DNA of 64,000 nt from Halopseudomonas litoralis (GCF_900105005.1 NZ_LT629748.1:2232001-2296000); one strand, 5' to 3'; shown: positions 36,503 to 46,550, numbered from the stretch's first letter. Numbers and translations are program-made. Notes: generated from the sequence alone by a model not told the origin.

Positions 36503-37921
36503 TCACCCTGCAAATAACTTCCCTTCCACATCCAACCCCGCATCCCGCATCTGCGCCAGCTTGTAACGCAGCGTCCGTGGGCTGATACCAAGTCGTTCGG
36601 CGGTTTCCTTGCGGCGGCCGCGTTCGCTGCGCAGGGTATCAATGATCAGCTGATACTCGCGCTGTTTCACATCATGCCCCAGGCCACTGCCGACCGCAGG
36701 TATAGGCGATGCCACAGCCGGCTGACTGGCCACCGCAGGCGCAGTAACAGGCGGCACCCAGGCATCATTCGGCATGATCGCCGTGCCAGGCGCAGTCGCC
36801 AGACACAGATCCAACGCCCGAATCACCCCACCCTGCTGCAGTATCAGTGCCCGCTGCACGGCGTTGTCCAGTTCACGCACGTTGCCCGGCCAGGCATGTT
36901 GCTGCAGTGCCTGGCAGGCATCTGCAGCAAAGCGCACCGGGCTCTGGTTCATCTTGCCGATATGCTTGGCCAACAGCCGCTCGGCAATCGGCAGAATATC
37001 CGCCGGACGCTCGCGCAACGGCTGCCACTGCAGCGGGAACACACCCAGGCGATAATACAGATCCTCACGGAAACGCCCGGCAGCCACTTCGCCAGGCATG
37101 TCCCGGTTGGTGGTAGCGATAATGCGGATATCCAGCTGGATCAGCTTGCGCCCCCCCACCCGCTCAACCTCACGCTCCTGAATCACCCGCAACAGCTTGG
37201 CCTGCAACGCCAGCGGCATTTCCGAGATTTCATCCAGCAGCAGCGTACCGCCATTGGCCTGCTCAAACTTGCCCGGCGCCGCAGCAACCGCACCGGTAAA
37301 AGCGCCCTTCTCATGCCCAAACAATGTCGCCTCGAGCATGTTCTCCGGAATCGCCGCGCAGTTGATGGCGATATACGGCTGACTGGCACGGGGTGACTGC
37401 TGGTGAATGTAGCGCGCCAGCACCTCCTTGCCCGTGCCGGATTCACCGGAAATCAACACGGTCGAATCACTGGCCGCCACCCGCTGCGCCAACTGCAACA
37501 ACTGCTGACTGGATGGATCAACCGCCACCGGCCCATTATCCGCCCCACCCCGCAACCGGCCCTGGGCATGCAGGGCAACCAGATCTAACAATGCAGACGG
37601 CTCGAAAGGCTTGACCAGATAGTCCACCGCACCCTCACGCATGGCTTCCACGGCATTCTGCACCGTGCCATAGGCGGTCATCAGCAGCACCGGCAATTGC
37701 GGGTGACGCTCGCGCAATACGCGCAGCAGCGCATGCCCGTCCATGCCCGGCATGTTCACATCACTGATGACCATAGCCACGTTGTGCCGCTGCAGCACCG
37801 CCAGCGCCTGCTCACCATCCGCCGCTTCCAGATAGTCGTAACCGCCCAACAACAGGGTATCGGCCAGCGCCTCACGCAGCGCCTTGTCGTCTTCCACCAA
37901 TAGAATGCGTGGGCCTGTCAT
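36503..37921 (-). CDS. fleR: Sigma-54-dependent flagellar response regulator FleR
   Basis: A 472-residue NtrC-type protein. The receiver (residues 1-120: ILLVEDDKALREALADTLLL, phospho-acceptor in VISDVNMPGMDG) is followed by the AAA+ domain with Walker A GESGTGKE, GAFTGA loop ([14 protein letters not shown]) and Walker B LLLDEISEM. The C-terminal Fis-type helix-turn-helix is AERLGISPRTLRYKLAQMRD. With FleS it activates class III flagellar genes through sigma-54. It overlaps fleS by 4 bases. In P. aeruginosa fliE follows fleR; here a lipoprotein gene and phaG follow. Confidence 0.94.
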   Translation of the reverse strand: MTGPRILLVEDDKALREALADTLLLGGYDYLEAADGEQALAVLQRHNVAMVISDVNMPGMDGHALLRVLRERHPQLPVLLMTAYGTVQNAVEAMREGAVDYLVKPFEPSALLDLVALHAQGRLRGGADNGPVAVDPSSQQLLQLAQRVAASDSTVLISGESGTGKEVLARYIHQQSPRASQPYIAINCAAIPENMLEATLFGHEKGAFTGAVAAAPGKFEQANGGTLLLDEISEMPLALQAKLLRVIQEREVERVGGRKLIQLDIRIIATTNRDMPGEVAAGRFREDLYYRLGVFPLQWQPLRERPADILPIAERLLAKHIGKMNQSPVRFAADACQALQQHAWPGNVRELDNAVQRALILQQGGVIRALDLCLATAPGTAIMPNDAWVPPVTAPAVASQPAVASPIPAVGSGLGHDVKQREYQLIIDTLRSERGRRKETAERLGISPRTLRYKLAQMRDAGLDVEGKLFAG

Positions 37922-39117
37922 ACCAAAGCTCCTCCAGCGATCACCAAGGACTGAACCGGCAAGACCAGTTCAGCCCAGGTGCCCTGCCCTGCCCGGCTGC
38001 GCAACAGAAACGCGCCACCATGGGCATGGGCAACCGACTTCACCACAGACACACCCAGCCCGGTGCCCTGGGCACGGGTGGTATAGAAAGGTTCACCGAT
38101 CCTGGCCAATTCAGCCGGCGTCATGCCGCGTCCGACATCCACCACGCTCAGGCTCAACCGCCCTTCCTGCAGGCGCTGGCAGACCTTCAGCCGGGCCGCC
38201 GGCGTACCCGCCTGAATGGCATTATCGATCAGGTTGAGTGCCGCGCCGATCAGGGTTTCCCGGTTGCAATGCAACTGCACGCCGGGCGGACAGCGATCCA
38301 CCCAGCGACAATCTGCCCCGGACTCGCCGATCAGCGTTTCGGCCTGCTGTTGCAGGTCGGCAAAGAATTCATGTGCGGATAACCGATCCGTCAGCGGCAG
38401 ATCGCCCTTGGCAAACAGCAGCATGTCACGCACCTGCTGCTCAATGGTCTGCAGACGGTCCTTTAGCCGCTGGCTGAAGCGCTGCCGGTGCGTCACCGAC
38501 AGGTCCGGCTGGTGCAGATGGCTGGCATACAGCAAGGCGGTCGACAGTGGTGTACGGATCTGATGAGCCAGCGAAGCGACCATGCGCCCAAGCGCAGACA
38601 GCCGCTCATTGCGCGCCACCTGAGTTTGCAACTGGCGGGTTTCGGTCAGGTCGGTCAGCAGAATGATCTGGCCCGGCTCGTCACGCAGGGAACGGGTCGC
38701 CAACGAAACGCGACGGCCACTGCGCAGAGAGACTTCATGGTAATCGTCATCACGGGGAGCAAAACGGTCACGGATCAGTTCGCGCCAGAGCTGGCCTTCG
38801 AGGGGTTCACCGAGCAGTTCGCGGGCGGCCGGATTGGCCTCGCGCACCACACCGCGCCCATCCAGCACGATCACGCCACCGGGCAGCAGATCCAGCAGGT
38901 TCTGCAGACGGCCGGCCAGGCAGGCCTTTTCCGCCAGCTCGCGGGTGCGCTGGGCATTGACCTCAGCCAACTGCGCCTGCAACTGCTCGACCTGTTGTTC
39001 GAGCAGCCCGTGGGATTCACGCAGCTGGTCGGACATCCGACTGAACAGGTCATGGGCCTGCTCCAGTTTTTCCCTGTCCTGCGCGTTCTGCGACAGGTTC
39101 CTAGCGGTAACAGCCAT
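37918..39117 (-). CDS. fleS: Flagellar sensor kinase FleS
   Basis: ATG 39117 (MAVTARNLSQNAQ) has AGGGGAG 5 bases upstream and is preferred over the in-frame codon at 39138; it gives 399 aa. A coiled-coil region (about 30-70) precedes a PAS domain (LLPGGVIVLDGRGVVREANP), the phospho-acceptor LGRMVASLAHQIRTPLSTAL and the ATPase domain (NLIDNAIQAGT, VVDVGRGMTPAEL, GTGLGVSVVKSVAHAHGG). There is no transmembrane segment, so it is a cytoplasmic kinase, as known for FleS. It is co-transcribed with fleR and preceded by a sigma-54 promoter. Confidence 0.93.
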   Translation of the reverse strand: MAVTARNLSQNAQDREKLEQAHDLFSRMSDQLRESHGLLEQQVEQLQAQLAEVNAQRTRELAEKACLAGRLQNLLDLLPGGVIVLDGRGVVREANPAARELLGEPLEGQLWRELIRDRFAPRDDDYHEVSLRSGRRVSLATRSLRDEPGQIILLTDLTETRQLQTQVARNERLSALGRMVASLAHQIRTPLSTALLYASHLHQPDLSVTHRQRFSQRLKDRLQTIEQQVRDMLLFAKGDLPLTDRLSAHEFFADLQQQAETLIGESGADCRWVDRCPPGVQLHCNRETLIGAALNLIDNAIQAGTPAARLKVCQRLQEGRLSLSVVDVGRGMTPAELARIGEPFYTTRAQGTGLGVSVVKSVAHAHGGAFLLRSRAGQGTWAELVLPVQSLVIAGGALV

Positions 39118-39156
39118 CGGGGCTCCCCTGATATACACACTACTGCAGGGGATGAA

Positions 39157-39172
39157 AGCAAGGCTTATGCCA
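39157..39172 (-). promoter_or_regulatory. Sigma-54 promoter of fleSR
   Basis: Leftward TGGCATAAGCCTTGCT has GG and GC separated by 10 bases as required for RpoN (consensus TGGCAC-N5-TTGCW). It lies 40 bases before the fleS start. FleQ with RpoN drives fleSR in P. aeruginosa, and fleQ is the next gene upstream here. Confidence 0.82.
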
Positions 39173-39227
39173 TAACCAGAAATTACTTAAAAATCAAAAT
39201 CTTAACGATAAACCAAACCAGGCGACG

Positions 39228-40733
39228 TCAGTCTTCTGACAGTTCCCGCCCAGCTCCGCCATCGATATCGCGCTGAATGCCATATTTGCGCATCTTCTCC
39301 ACCAGGGTAGTCCGACGAATCCGTAGCCGCTCCGCCGCACGCGCCACCACATAATTAGCCTCGTTCAGCGCCTGCTGGATCAGGGTTTGTTCCAGGCCAC
39401 CCAGATATTCCTTGAGATCCAACCCCTCGGGCGGCAGTCCGGCCAGATCGTTGAACCCGGGCATGCCGGGATTCCAGGGGTTTTCATCGCCCTCATTGCC
39501 ATTACCGTTATCACGCAGTTGGCGCAGATCTTCCTGGTCATCCTCGACATAACGGAACTTGCGCGGCAACTCGCCAACACCGATCACCCCATGGGGATGC
39601 ATGATCGCCATGCGCTCGACCAGGTTGGCCAACTCGCGCACGTTGCCTGGCCAGGGGTGCTGACACAGGGACATGATCGCCGCACTGCTGAAGCGGATCG
39701 AGCCGCGCTTCTCGTTTTCCAGCCGGGTGATCAGCTCGTTGAGCAGCAACGGCAGGTCTTCGATGCGCTCGCGCAGGGGCGGCATCTCGATCGGGAAGAC
39801 GTGCAGGCGGTAGTACAGATCCTCGCGGAAGGTGCCATCGAGGATCATCTGCTCCAGGTTCTTGTGCGTGGCGGCAATGACGCGAACGTCTGCCTGTTGT
39901 GGCTTGTTACTGCCGACCCGCTCGAAGGTGCGCTCCTGCAGCACGCGCAGCAGTTTCACCTGCATGCTCATCGGCATGTCGCCGATTTCATCGAGAAACA
40001 GCGTGCCGCCGCTGGCCAGCTCAAAGCGCCCCGCCCGGCTGTTGATCGCTCCGGTGAATGCGCCCTTCTCGTGGCCGAACAGCTCGCTCTCCAGCAGCTC
40101 GGCCGGAATCGCCCCGCAATTGACGGGCACAAAAGGCGCGTCCTTGCGTTGCGAATGGTAATGCAGATTGCGCGCCACCACTTCCTTGCCGGTACCCGAG
40201 TCACCCAGAATCAGTACAGTAGCCTCGGTATCGGCCACCTGCTTCATCATCTGTCGCACCAACTGGATCGGGCGACTGGTGCCCACCAGACTGCGGAACA
40301 GATTCGGCTCGCGCTGGCGTTTGCGTTTGCGTTGGTGACCCTCGGCAAACACTTCACGATAGACCTGCGCCCGGTGCAGGGTATCCAGCAACTGGTTATA
40401 ACTCAGCGGCGGCTCGATCACGCTCAGCAGGCGCTGGCGCAGATGCTCGGGCCAGCTGGCCGTCTGTTCCCGGCCCAGCATGACTACCGGCAGGTGCGCA
40501 TCCCATTTATCGATCTGCTCCAGCAGCCCATCTGCGCCAACCGGATGCTGACACTGGCCCAACACCACACATTTTACCGCCGCGGCAGAAGGCAGATGCG
40601 CGTCCACGTCCTGCTGCCACGCGGAAGACGTAGTAAACAGCGTGTCTTCTCCGAGAAATTCGAGAATCAGGTTGAGGTTGTGGCGGCTTTGAGAACAATC
40701 GTCAATCAGGAGAATATGGCTATTGAGCTGCAT
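39228..40733 (-). CDS. fleQ: Flagellar master regulator FleQ
   Basis: A roughly 501-residue protein from ATG 40733 ([20 protein letters not shown]). The N-terminal FleQ receiver-like domain lacks a normal phosphorylation pocket. The AAA+ domain has [15 protein letters not shown] (Walker A), [13 protein letters not shown] and [13 protein letters not shown] (Walker B). The C-terminal helix-turn-helix is [20 protein letters not shown]. FleQ binds c-di-GMP and toggles flagellar and matrix genes. No good ribosome site is visible before 40733 (AAGGA is 14 bases away), so the start is uncertain. Confidence 0.93.
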   Translation of the reverse strand: MQLNSHILLIDDCSQSRHNLNLILEFLGEDTLFTTSSAWQQDVDAHLPSAAAVKCVVLGQCQHPVGADGLLEQIDKWDAHLPVVMLGREQTASWPEHLRQRLLSVIEPPLSYNQLLDTLHRAQVYREVFAEGHQRKRKRQREPNLFRSLVGTSRPIQLVRQMMKQVADTEATVLILGDSGTGKEVVARNLHYHSQRKDAPFVPVNCGAIPAELLESELFGHEKGAFTGAINSRAGRFELASGGTLFLDEIGDMPMSMQVKLLRVLQERTFERVGSNKPQQADVRVIAATHKNLEQMILDGTFREDLYYRLHVFPIEMPPLRERIEDLPLLLNELITRLENEKRGSIRFSSAAIMSLCQHPWPGNVRELANLVERMAIMHPHGVIGVGELPRKFRYVEDDQEDLRQLRDNGNGNEGDENPWNPGMPGFNDLAGLPPEGLDLKEYLGGLEQTLIQQALNEANYVVARAAERLRIRRTTLVEKMRKYGIQRDIDGGAGRELSED

Positions 40734-40812
40734 GAGAGGCAGAGAGTCCTTTTGGTTTACACGCACAAAGCAATAGCGCTGGCACAGCGCCATAATTGCG
40801 GGTACAGGACAC

Positions 40813-40841
40813 AAGGTAGAGCGATTAGACGCACCAGTCAA
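40813..40841 (-). promoter_or_regulatory. Sigma-70 promoter candidate for fleQ
   Basis: Leftward TTGACT (40841-40836), 17 bases, TACCTT (40818-40813), about 80 bases before the chosen fleQ start. It also argues against the longer in-frame start at 40841, which would lie in the minus-35 box. Confidence 0.45.
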
Positions 40842-40949
40842 ATACTTGGCGCACTTTCTGGCGTTATCGGTCGGATAACTTATTAGCAGCAGGAACTAAT
40901 GTTACTTTTTGATGTCATGGTGCCAGAAAAGCTCATCTTGATCCCACCG

Positions 40950-41246
40950 TCAAGTAAACATCTGATAAACCTTGGCGCCCTGTTTGCTACGCTGCACACC
41001 CTGCAGCTCCTCAGCCAGCTTGCCCTGCACCGCCTGGCACAGACCGATAACCTCACGGTAGGTTTCTGACAGCGAACCCAGCAACTCGGCAAGCAGTGCC
41101 TCGTCACGGTCAGGTTGCGCCATGGCCTGCTGCACCAGCTCGCGGCACAACCGGTCCAGCTCACCCACCTGCTGCCAGTCACCTGCCTGCACAGCGGTGA
41201 TCAGCGCCTTGTGGGTCTCCTGCAATTGTTCAACGGCAACGGCCAT
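40950..41246 (-). CDS. fliT: FliT-like flagellar chaperone
   Basis: From ATG 41246 (AGGAG about 8 bases upstream) the product is 98 residues and all-helical: EQLQETHKALITAVQAGDWQ, ELDRLCRELVQQAMAQ, LAELLGSLSETYREVIGLCQ. Size, helix pattern and location after fliS match FliT-type chaperones of FliD; sequence conservation in this family is low. In P. aeruginosa a comparable small ORF lies between fliS and fleQ. Co-transcription with fliD-fliS is likely (19-base gap). Confidence 0.7.
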   Translation of the reverse strand: MAVAVEQLQETHKALITAVQAGDWQQVGELDRLCRELVQQAMAQPDRDEALLAELLGSLSETYREVIGLCQAVQGKLAEELQGVQRSKQGAKVYQMFT

Positions 41247-41265
41247 GGATAATCTCCTACAGAGC

Positions 41266-41646
41266 TCAGGACTGGCGAATGCCATCCCAGCCTTCTTTGA
41301 TTTCACGCAACAGTCTGGCGACATCATCCAGCATGCTCGGGTCATTCTTCAGGTTAGCCTGACTCAGCCGCTGCTGCATGAAAGCGTAGAGATTATCCAG
41401 ATTCGCCGCAATCTCGCCACCCTTCTCGGTATCCACCGCCTCACGCAGGCCACCAATAATGCCCATCGCCTTGCCAATCAGCTCACCCTTGAGCGCGATA
41501 TTACCGTACTCCATCGCACCCTTGGCCTGCGCAATGCGCTGCAACCCGCCTTCCAGCAGCATCTGGATCAAACGATGCGGGTCAGCCTCACTCACCTGAG
41601 CGTTAACGTTGACGGTCTGGTACTGCTTCATTGCGTAGGCATTCAT
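41266..41646 (-). CDS. fliS: Flagellin export chaperone FliS
   Basis: A 126-residue protein with the FliS signature: MNAYAMKQYQTVNVNAQVSE, ADPHRLIQMLLEGGLQRIAQ, GELIGKAMGIIGGLREAVD, EIAANLDNLYAFMQQRLSQA and LLREIKEGWDGI. FliS binds the C-terminus of flagellin and prevents premature polymerisation. This copy retains the AYxxxQ-type N-terminus and is the more canonical of two paralogues. Confidence 0.92.
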   Translation of the reverse strand: MNAYAMKQYQTVNVNAQVSEADPHRLIQMLLEGGLQRIAQAKGAMEYGNIALKGELIGKAMGIIGGLREAVDTEKGGEIAANLDNLYAFMQQRLSQANLKNDPSMLDDVARLLREIKEGWDGIRQS

Positions 41647-41738
41647 ATGACAGGTTTCCTGAAGATCTGTTGCAGATACTTCAGTTATCGGCAGCGGGTG
41701 GGAAACTTGAGGGGGAATTTTGAAGCTAGCGGGCTTCC

Positions 41739-41778
41739 GGGCTGTAGCGCGCCTGCGCTACGCCTTACGGCCTAGCCC
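41739..41778. repeat. REP-like structured element between the fliS paralogues
   Basis: GGGCT (41739-41743) and AGCCC (41774-41778) enclose GTAGCGC-GCCT-GCGCTAC (41744-41761) and an asymmetric GC-rich segment. A short hairpin closed by an outer stem is the shape of pseudomonad REP elements. It lies in the 193-base gap between the fliS copies and may stabilise or attenuate the transcript. No second copy was noticed in this window. Confidence 0.5.
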
Positions 41779-41839
41779 TCGACGCCCACAATACCACTGC
41801 TGAATCGGGACGTAGAGCGTGTGGAGCGATCAAAACGCC

Positions 41840-42208
41840 TTACTTCGGCTCGATCGCATCCCAGCCTTCCTTAATCTCTTCCAGCAACACCTGCACCTCA
41901 TCCAACGACCGCGGCGTCTCATCCAATGCCACCCCTGCCAGCTTGCGGGTCATGTAGTCATACAAACCATCCAGATTCTCGGCAATCTCCCCACCCAGCT
42001 CCTTGTCCAGCGACGCCTGCAGCGCACCGATAATGCTGATGGTACTGCTCACCGCCACACCCCGACGCTCCGGATTACCGGTCGCCTGGGCATGACGCGC
42101 AAGCTTGATGCGCTCAATGGCACCATTAAGCAGCAGCTGAACCGCGCGGTACTGGGAGACTTCCTGGGCCAGGTTGACTTGTTTGTAGGTGTCGATGGGG
42201 CTTTTCAT
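41840..42208 (-). CDS. Second FliS-like chaperone
   Basis: A 122-residue FliS paralogue. It shares [36 protein letters not shown] and [13 protein letters not shown] with the neighbour fliS but lacks the AYxxxQ start (it begins [20 protein letters not shown]). P. aeruginosa also has a fliS-like gene next to fliS. One copy may serve flagellin and the other FliD or another late substrate; that is inference. Its ATG overlaps the fliD stop (TAATG), so it is tightly coupled to fliD. Confidence 0.85.
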   Translation of the reverse strand: MKSPIDTYKQVNLAQEVSQYRAVQLLLNGAIERIKLARHAQATGNPERRGVAVSSTISIIGALQASLDKELGGEIAENLDGLYDYMTRKLAGVALDETPRSLDEVQVLLEEIKEGWDAIEPK

Positions 42209-43653
42209 TATTTATCCTGTTTTACGACGCCAGGCAGGCTGTCGAGTTGGGCGGTCAGGAAGGAGCTGGTGCTGCTCATTTGCGATACCAGCGAGTCCAT
42301 GGCGTTGAATTGTGCGAACAGGCGCGACTCCAGCTTGGTCAAGCGCATCGTCAGCGCCTCACGCTGATCATCCACGCTGGATATGGTGTTCTGCAGCGCC
42401 TTGGTGCGGTTGTCCAATACGCCACCGCTTTCGGTATACGGCTTCACCTTGTTTTCCAGCCGCGCCATCAACCCCTGCTCGCCGGTAAAGAAGGCGTTCA
42501 CCTGCTCGAAGTTATTGTCCAGCGCCTTGTTCATTTTGGTGTTATCCAACGCCAAGGTGCCGTCGCGCTGTGTACTGACACCCAAGTCAGCCAGAATGCG
42601 GATACCCTGACCACTGGCCGGCGAACCCAGCTCACTTCGCATGGCGCTCATGAATGAACGTACCGATGCGTCGCCTACCAGCGCGGCAGCCAGTGGCTCG
42701 GTATCGTCGCCACCCACCTCTGTCACACTGGTCAGCGTATTCACGCTCCCCAGCATCTTGTTATAAGCATCGACAAAGTCGTTGATCGATTTACGAACGC
42801 CGGCCTTGTCCTCGGTCACACCCAGATTGATTGTCTCGGCATTGTCCTGGGCCTCTTCCGACTGCGCCTTGTTCAATGTCAGCGTCACACCTTCAATGGC
42901 GTCTTCAACGGTATTGCTGGCACTGCTCAGGTTGATACCATCAATCGCCAGATTGGCATCGCGTGAATAGCTGATGACCCGTGCTGCCCGGGGATCATCC
43001 GGGGTGATCGGTTCAAAATCAGCCTCAGTACCCGATGGCGGCGCAAACGCCAGCGTGTCCAGCTCACCAGTGGCATTCGATACCGCCACGCTGATGTCAT
43101 TACCGGTGCCCGCCTCACTCGAACTCAACACCAACCGCGCCCCGCCCTCACCGTTCGGGTCATTGACGATGGTCGCACTCAGCCCGCTGTCCTTGCCCGC
43201 TGCGTTGATCGCATCGCGGATATCGGTCAGGCTGGCGTCGGACACGTCGATACTCAGCGACTCCTCGCCTGCATTGATGGTCAGAGTACCGCTGCCGATG
43301 GCGTCACTGGCACTATCAAAACCGGCCAGCGCCACCTTGCTGCTCTGCGCCAGGTTGAATACCTGCACGTTGTAATTGCCGGCAACGGCCTTGGAGTCCG
43401 CTGTGATGCTGACAATATCCGCTGCGCTGGAAGTAGCACTGCGCTTTTCAAACAGCGCCGGATCATTGAGCTTTTCGAGGGCAGTCTGAAAGGTCGACAA
43501 CGCACTGCGGAACTGCCCCAGCGCAGATACCTTGGAGGTAGTGGTTTTTTCCAGCCGATCAAGCTGCGCCGTCTTCGGTGCCGCTTCCGCGTTCACCAGC
43601 GCCTTGACCATGCCGTTGACGTCCATACCTGAACCGATACCGGTAATTGCCAT
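42208..43653 (-). CDS. fliD: Flagellar cap protein FliD
   Basis: A 481-residue HAP2 protein. The N-terminal domain is [20 protein letters not shown] with the polymerisation helix. The centre is serine/alanine/glycine-rich with a flagellin-IN-like segment ([20 protein letters not shown]). The C-terminal domain ends [20 protein letters not shown]. FliD forms the cap that guides flagellin assembly at the filament tip. It has its own sigma-54 promoter and is coupled to the fliS-like gene. Confidence 0.95.
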   Translation of the reverse strand: MAITGIGSGMDVNGMVKALVNAEAAPKTAQLDRLEKTTTSKVSALGQFRSALSTFQTALEKLNDPALFEKRSATSSAADIVSITADSKAVAGNYNVQVFNLAQSSKVALAGFDSASDAIGSGTLTINAGEESLSIDVSDASLTDIRDAINAAGKDSGLSATIVNDPNGEGGARLVLSSSEAGTGNDISVAVSNATGELDTLAFAPPSGTEADFEPITPDDPRAARVISYSRDANLAIDGINLSSASNTVEDAIEGVTLTLNKAQSEEAQDNAETINLGVTEDKAGVRKSINDFVDAYNKMLGSVNTLTSVTEVGGDDTEPLAAALVGDASVRSFMSAMRSELGSPASGQGIRILADLGVSTQRDGTLALDNTKMNKALDNNFEQVNAFFTGEQGLMARLENKVKPYTESGGVLDNRTKALQNTISSVDDQREALTMRLTKLESRLFAQFNAMDSLVSQMSSTSSFLTAQLDSLPGVVKQDK

Positions 43654-43717
43654 AACCCTACCCTCTGCGACCGTTTATTGACGCTTCGCTTGCAAAAATG
43701 AAAACCTCAAGCAATAA

Positions 43718-43733
43718 AGCACAGATCGTGCCA
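43718..43733 (-). promoter_or_regulatory. Sigma-54 promoter of the fliD operon
   Basis: Leftward TGGCACGATCTGTGCT carries the full TGGCACG minus-24 element and GC at minus-12 with correct 10-base spacing. It lies 65 bases before the fliD start. It should read fliD, both fliS copies and fliT, with FleQ as likely activator. Confidence 0.85.
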
Positions 43734-43738
43734 ATACG

Positions 43739-43780
43739 CCCCCCTCTCCCCTCGCGGGAGAGGGGCCAGGGGAGAGGGGG
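43739..43780. repeat. Three-armed C/G-rich inverted repeat between flaG and fliD
   Basis: One C-rich arm CCCCTCTCCC (43741-43750) faces two G-rich arms, GGGAGAGGGG (43756-43765) and GGGGAGAGGGGG (43769-43780). Either can pair with the first, so two alternative hairpins are possible. Elements of this type recur in intergenic DNA of pseudomonads and xanthomonads. It directly abuts the sigma-54 promoter on its upstream side and follows the flaG stop, where it may act as a transcription end or activator-exclusion element. Confidence 0.6.
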
Positions 43781-43789
43781 AACCAACCC

Positions 43790-44149
43790 TCAAACCTCTC
43801 CCCGAAACAAAACACTGTTCATCTCAGCCAGATTCTCCGCCAGCCGCAACGCTTCCTCTGAAGGCATCTGCCGAATAACATCGCCAGTACTCGCCTCCGT
43901 CACCTTCACTACCATGCGCCCACTTTCATCATCCAGCTGAAACTGGATATTCCTAGCAGCCACATCCACATATTCCTGCATCTCCTCCACCGCCGCCAGC
44001 ACCTGCTCGCGGTCCGGTTCGGTCATGCTGTCATTCTCCCGCGTCTCGCTCGCCGGTTGGGCGACAGTCACGGCTGTTATCTCGTTCGTTCTGGCAGCAG
44101 GCGCAACAGCCCCCACCCCAGCCCTGTTGTTGAGCGATCCCATATCCAT
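43790..44149 (-). CDS. flaG: Flagellar protein FlaG
   Basis: A 119-residue protein with an N-terminal low-complexity part and the FlaG domain from about residue 45: VLAAVEEMQEYVDVAARNIQ, FQLDDESGRMVVKVTEASTG, DVIRQMPSEEALRLAENLAE. FlaG influences filament length in Pseudomonas and Vibrio. It lies 73 bases after fliC, with a hairpin between them, so it probably receives partial read-through from the fliC promoter. Confidence 0.9.
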   Translation of the reverse strand: MDMGSLNNRAGVGAVAPAARTNEITAVTVAQPASETRENDSMTEPDREQVLAAVEEMQEYVDVAARNIQFQLDDESGRMVVKVTEASTGDVIRQMPSEEALRLAENLAEMNSVLFRGEV

Positions 44150-44173
44150 GGTTTTTCCTCCACACAGGACAAA

Positions 44174-44201
44174 GCGGGAGAAGAGTCGCCCCTTCCCCCG
44201 C
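44174..44201 (-). terminator. Attenuator-like hairpin between fliC and flaG
   Basis: Leftward GCGGGGGAAG, an 8-base loop, CTTCTCCCGC (one G-T pair), then CTTTGTCC. The stem is good but the T run is short, consistent with partial termination that gives much fliC and less flaG mRNA. Confidence 0.5.
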
Positions 44202-44222
44202 CAGTCATACTGCTAGCTTACC

Positions 44223-46550
44223 TTAGCCCAGCAGGCTGAGGACCGCTTGCGGCAGTTGGTTGGCCTGAGCCAGCATCGCAGTACCCGCCTGCTGCATGAT
44301 CTGGTTCTTGGCCAGGTTGGCAGACTCTGCAGCATAGTCGGTGTCCATGATGCGACCGCGGGCGGCAGAAGCGTTCTCAGCAATGTTCTGCAGGTTGCTG
44401 ATGGTGGAGTCGAAGCGGTTCTGCACCGCACCCAGCTTGGCGCGTTCGCTGTCGATTTGCTGCATGGCACCGTCGAGGACCTGGATGGCTTGTTGTGCGC
44501 CTTCGGCTGAGGTGATGTCGAGGTTAGAGACAGAGACCTCTTCCTCCACACCCTCAAACTTGCCTTCAGGTGCCGCTTCAACTGTGGTCTTCAATCCTAG
44601 CGCGGCCAGACCGGTACCGTCAGCACCGTCCTTGACCGTAAAGGACTCATTGCCCGAGAACAGCTCAAGCGTACCGTCACTCTTTACACTGGCGCTGACG
44701 CCGGTGCTGGCAGTGTTGATTGCAGTAGCAACCGCTTCCATATCGCTATTAGCAGCCAGCTTGACTTCAGTACCGTTCAGGTTGATCGAGGTGGCTTCCT
44801 GCAGCTTGGCTGAGGTGGTGCCAGAGGTCAGACCGATAGTACTCAGCGAGCCCGCAACATCATCAGCCAGCTCGATGCTCTCGCCCTTACCATCAGAGGA
44901 AGACAGCACCACGCGCCCGTTCTCGTCTTTAGCCGTCACGCCGGTTTCCGAAGTCTGATCGTTGATCGACTTCACCACCGCCGTAATATCATCACCCTTA
45001 TTGAAGGAGATGGTGACATCGTTGAGCTTGAAGCTGCCATCTTTGGCTGCGCCGCCGTTGGAGGCTGCACCTGCTTCGACCGGCCTAGGGGTGGATCCCT
45101 CAGTCAGCCCCAGAGCATTGCTGGTAGCGCTGGCGACAATGTTGAAATCAACCTTCGAACCCAGTGCGAGTTCGCCCTGATCATTCACCGACGCTGTCAC
45201 ACCAGTAGTAGTGGTGTGCTCATTAATCTTCCCGACTACATCAGTCAGCGTATCGCCTGCGTCTAGCGTGATGCCGGTTTCACCAATGGTGAGGTCACCT
45301 GCGGCACCTACGTCAAGAATTGCGTCACGCAGGTTTGTGGTGCCGGTGACACTACTCCGAGAGGCAGCTCCAGTGGCATCGGCAACCAAGCCAGTGTTAT
45401 TGCCAGCACCAGTAACATTAAAGGCTGAAGTACCTTGCAGCTTCAGAGCACCGGTCTCAGCATCCACACTCGCGGTTACGCCGGTATTTGTGGTGTGCGC
45501 ATTGATCTGCTCAAGAACACCGCCGGCACCTTCAAGGCGACCGGTTCCACCTTCTGTTGGCGCCAGTTCAATATCGGTTACCGTACCACCAACATTCAGG
45601 CTAAGAGTGCCGCTGACTTTTGGCAGTGTAAACGCGCCTGCTGACCTGTCCTCAGCAGGCGTATTGCCAGTTGTCAATCCCAACGCCTCACTGGTAACGC
45701 TAGCAGTGACGGCAATGCTGTAATCCGAACTCAACTGAATATTACCATCGTCAGTAAGCTCAGCGTTTACACCAGTGGTAGAGGCTCGTTCGTTAATTTT
45801 TCCAACTACCGCTTCTGCATCGTCTCCTTCTGCCAGAGCTATATTGATGCCATTCAGATTCAGATCACCTGCGGTTGTGTCGCTCAGGGTAGCAGGTGGG
45901 GTCCCCACGATCGACGCATCACTCGACACTGCTATAGAAGCACCCGTCGCAGTAGACGGCGCGAATTTGTTGGCTGCACCTGTAACCGATGCACTCAGCA
46001 TGCTTTCCCCACCGCTGACCTTGGCCGAGCTGAAGCTGCCTTTCAGCGCAGAAGCACTCACACTGCTCAGACCAAAGGACACTGTCTCGTTGGCATTGGA
46101 GCCGATCTGGAAGCTGGTATTACCCATGGAGCCGTCAAGCAGCTTCTTGCCACCGAAGGCAGTGGTTTCGGAGATACGGGTCAGCTCACCGGACAGCGAG
46201 GAGAATTCCTGTTGCAGAGCGGCACGCTCGGTTTCGCTGTTGGAACCGTTGGCCGATTGCAGAGCCAGGTCACGCATACGCTGCATGATGTTGGTCGATT
46301 CCTGCATCGCACCTTCAGCAGTCTGAGCGATGGAAACGCCGTCGTTGGCGTTCTTCACCGCCACGTTCAGACCATTGATCTGGTTGGTCAAACGGTTGGA
46401 AATCTGCAGGCCAGCCGCATCATCTTTCGCGCTATTGATCTGCGAACCGGTGGACAGACGCTCCAGCGAAGTAGCCAGTGCGTTGGTAGAACCACTCAGG
46501 TTACGCTGAGCGTTCAGGGAAGCAATATTGCTGTTTACTGTAAGAGCCAT
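44223..46550 (-). CDS. fliC: Flagellin with repeat-expanded central domain
   Basis: A 775-residue flagellin; Pseudomonas FliC is usually about 390-490. The conserved D0/D1 ends are intact: residues 1 to about 175 ([40 protein letters not shown]) and about 690-775 ([39 protein letters not shown]). Between them lie about five related units with a flagellin-IN-type core, at roughly residues 246 ([14 protein letters not shown]), 344 ([14 protein letters not shown]), 436 ([14 protein letters not shown]), 523 ([14 protein letters not shown]) and 604 ([12 protein letters not shown]). These would form a large surface-exposed domain. A sigma-28 promoter lies about 100 bases upstream. Confidence 0.95.
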   Translation of the reverse strand: MALTVNSNIASLNAQRNLSGSTNALATSLERLSTGSQINSAKDDAAGLQISNRLTNQINGLNVAVKNANDGVSIAQTAEGAMQESTNIMQRMRDLALQSANGSNSETERAALQQEFSSLSGELTRISETTAFGGKKLLDGSMGNTSFQIGSNANETVSFGLSSVSASALKGSFSSAKVSGGESMLSASVTGAANKFAPSTATGASIAVSSDASIVGTPPATLSDTTAGDLNLNGINIALAEGDDAEAVVGKINERASTTGVNAELTDDGNIQLSSDYSIAVTASVTSEALGLTTGNTPAEDRSAGAFTLPKVSGTLSLNVGGTVTDIELAPTEGGTGRLEGAGGVLEQINAHTTNTGVTASVDAETGALKLQGTSAFNVTGAGNNTGLVADATGAASRSSVTGTTNLRDAILDVGAAGDLTIGETGITLDAGDTLTDVVGKINEHTTTTGVTASVNDQGELALGSKVDFNIVASATSNALGLTEGSTPRPVEAGAASNGGAAKDGSFKLNDVTISFNKGDDITAVVKSINDQTSETGVTAKDENGRVVLSSSDGKGESIELADDVAGSLSTIGLTSGTTSAKLQEATSINLNGTEVKLAANSDMEAVATAINTASTGVSASVKSDGTLELFSGNESFTVKDGADGTGLAALGLKTTVEAAPEGKFEGVEEEVSVSNLDITSAEGAQQAIQVLDGAMQQIDSERAKLGAVQNRFDSTISNLQNIAENASAARGRIMDTDYAAESANLAKNQIMQQAGTAMLAQANQLPQAVLSLLG

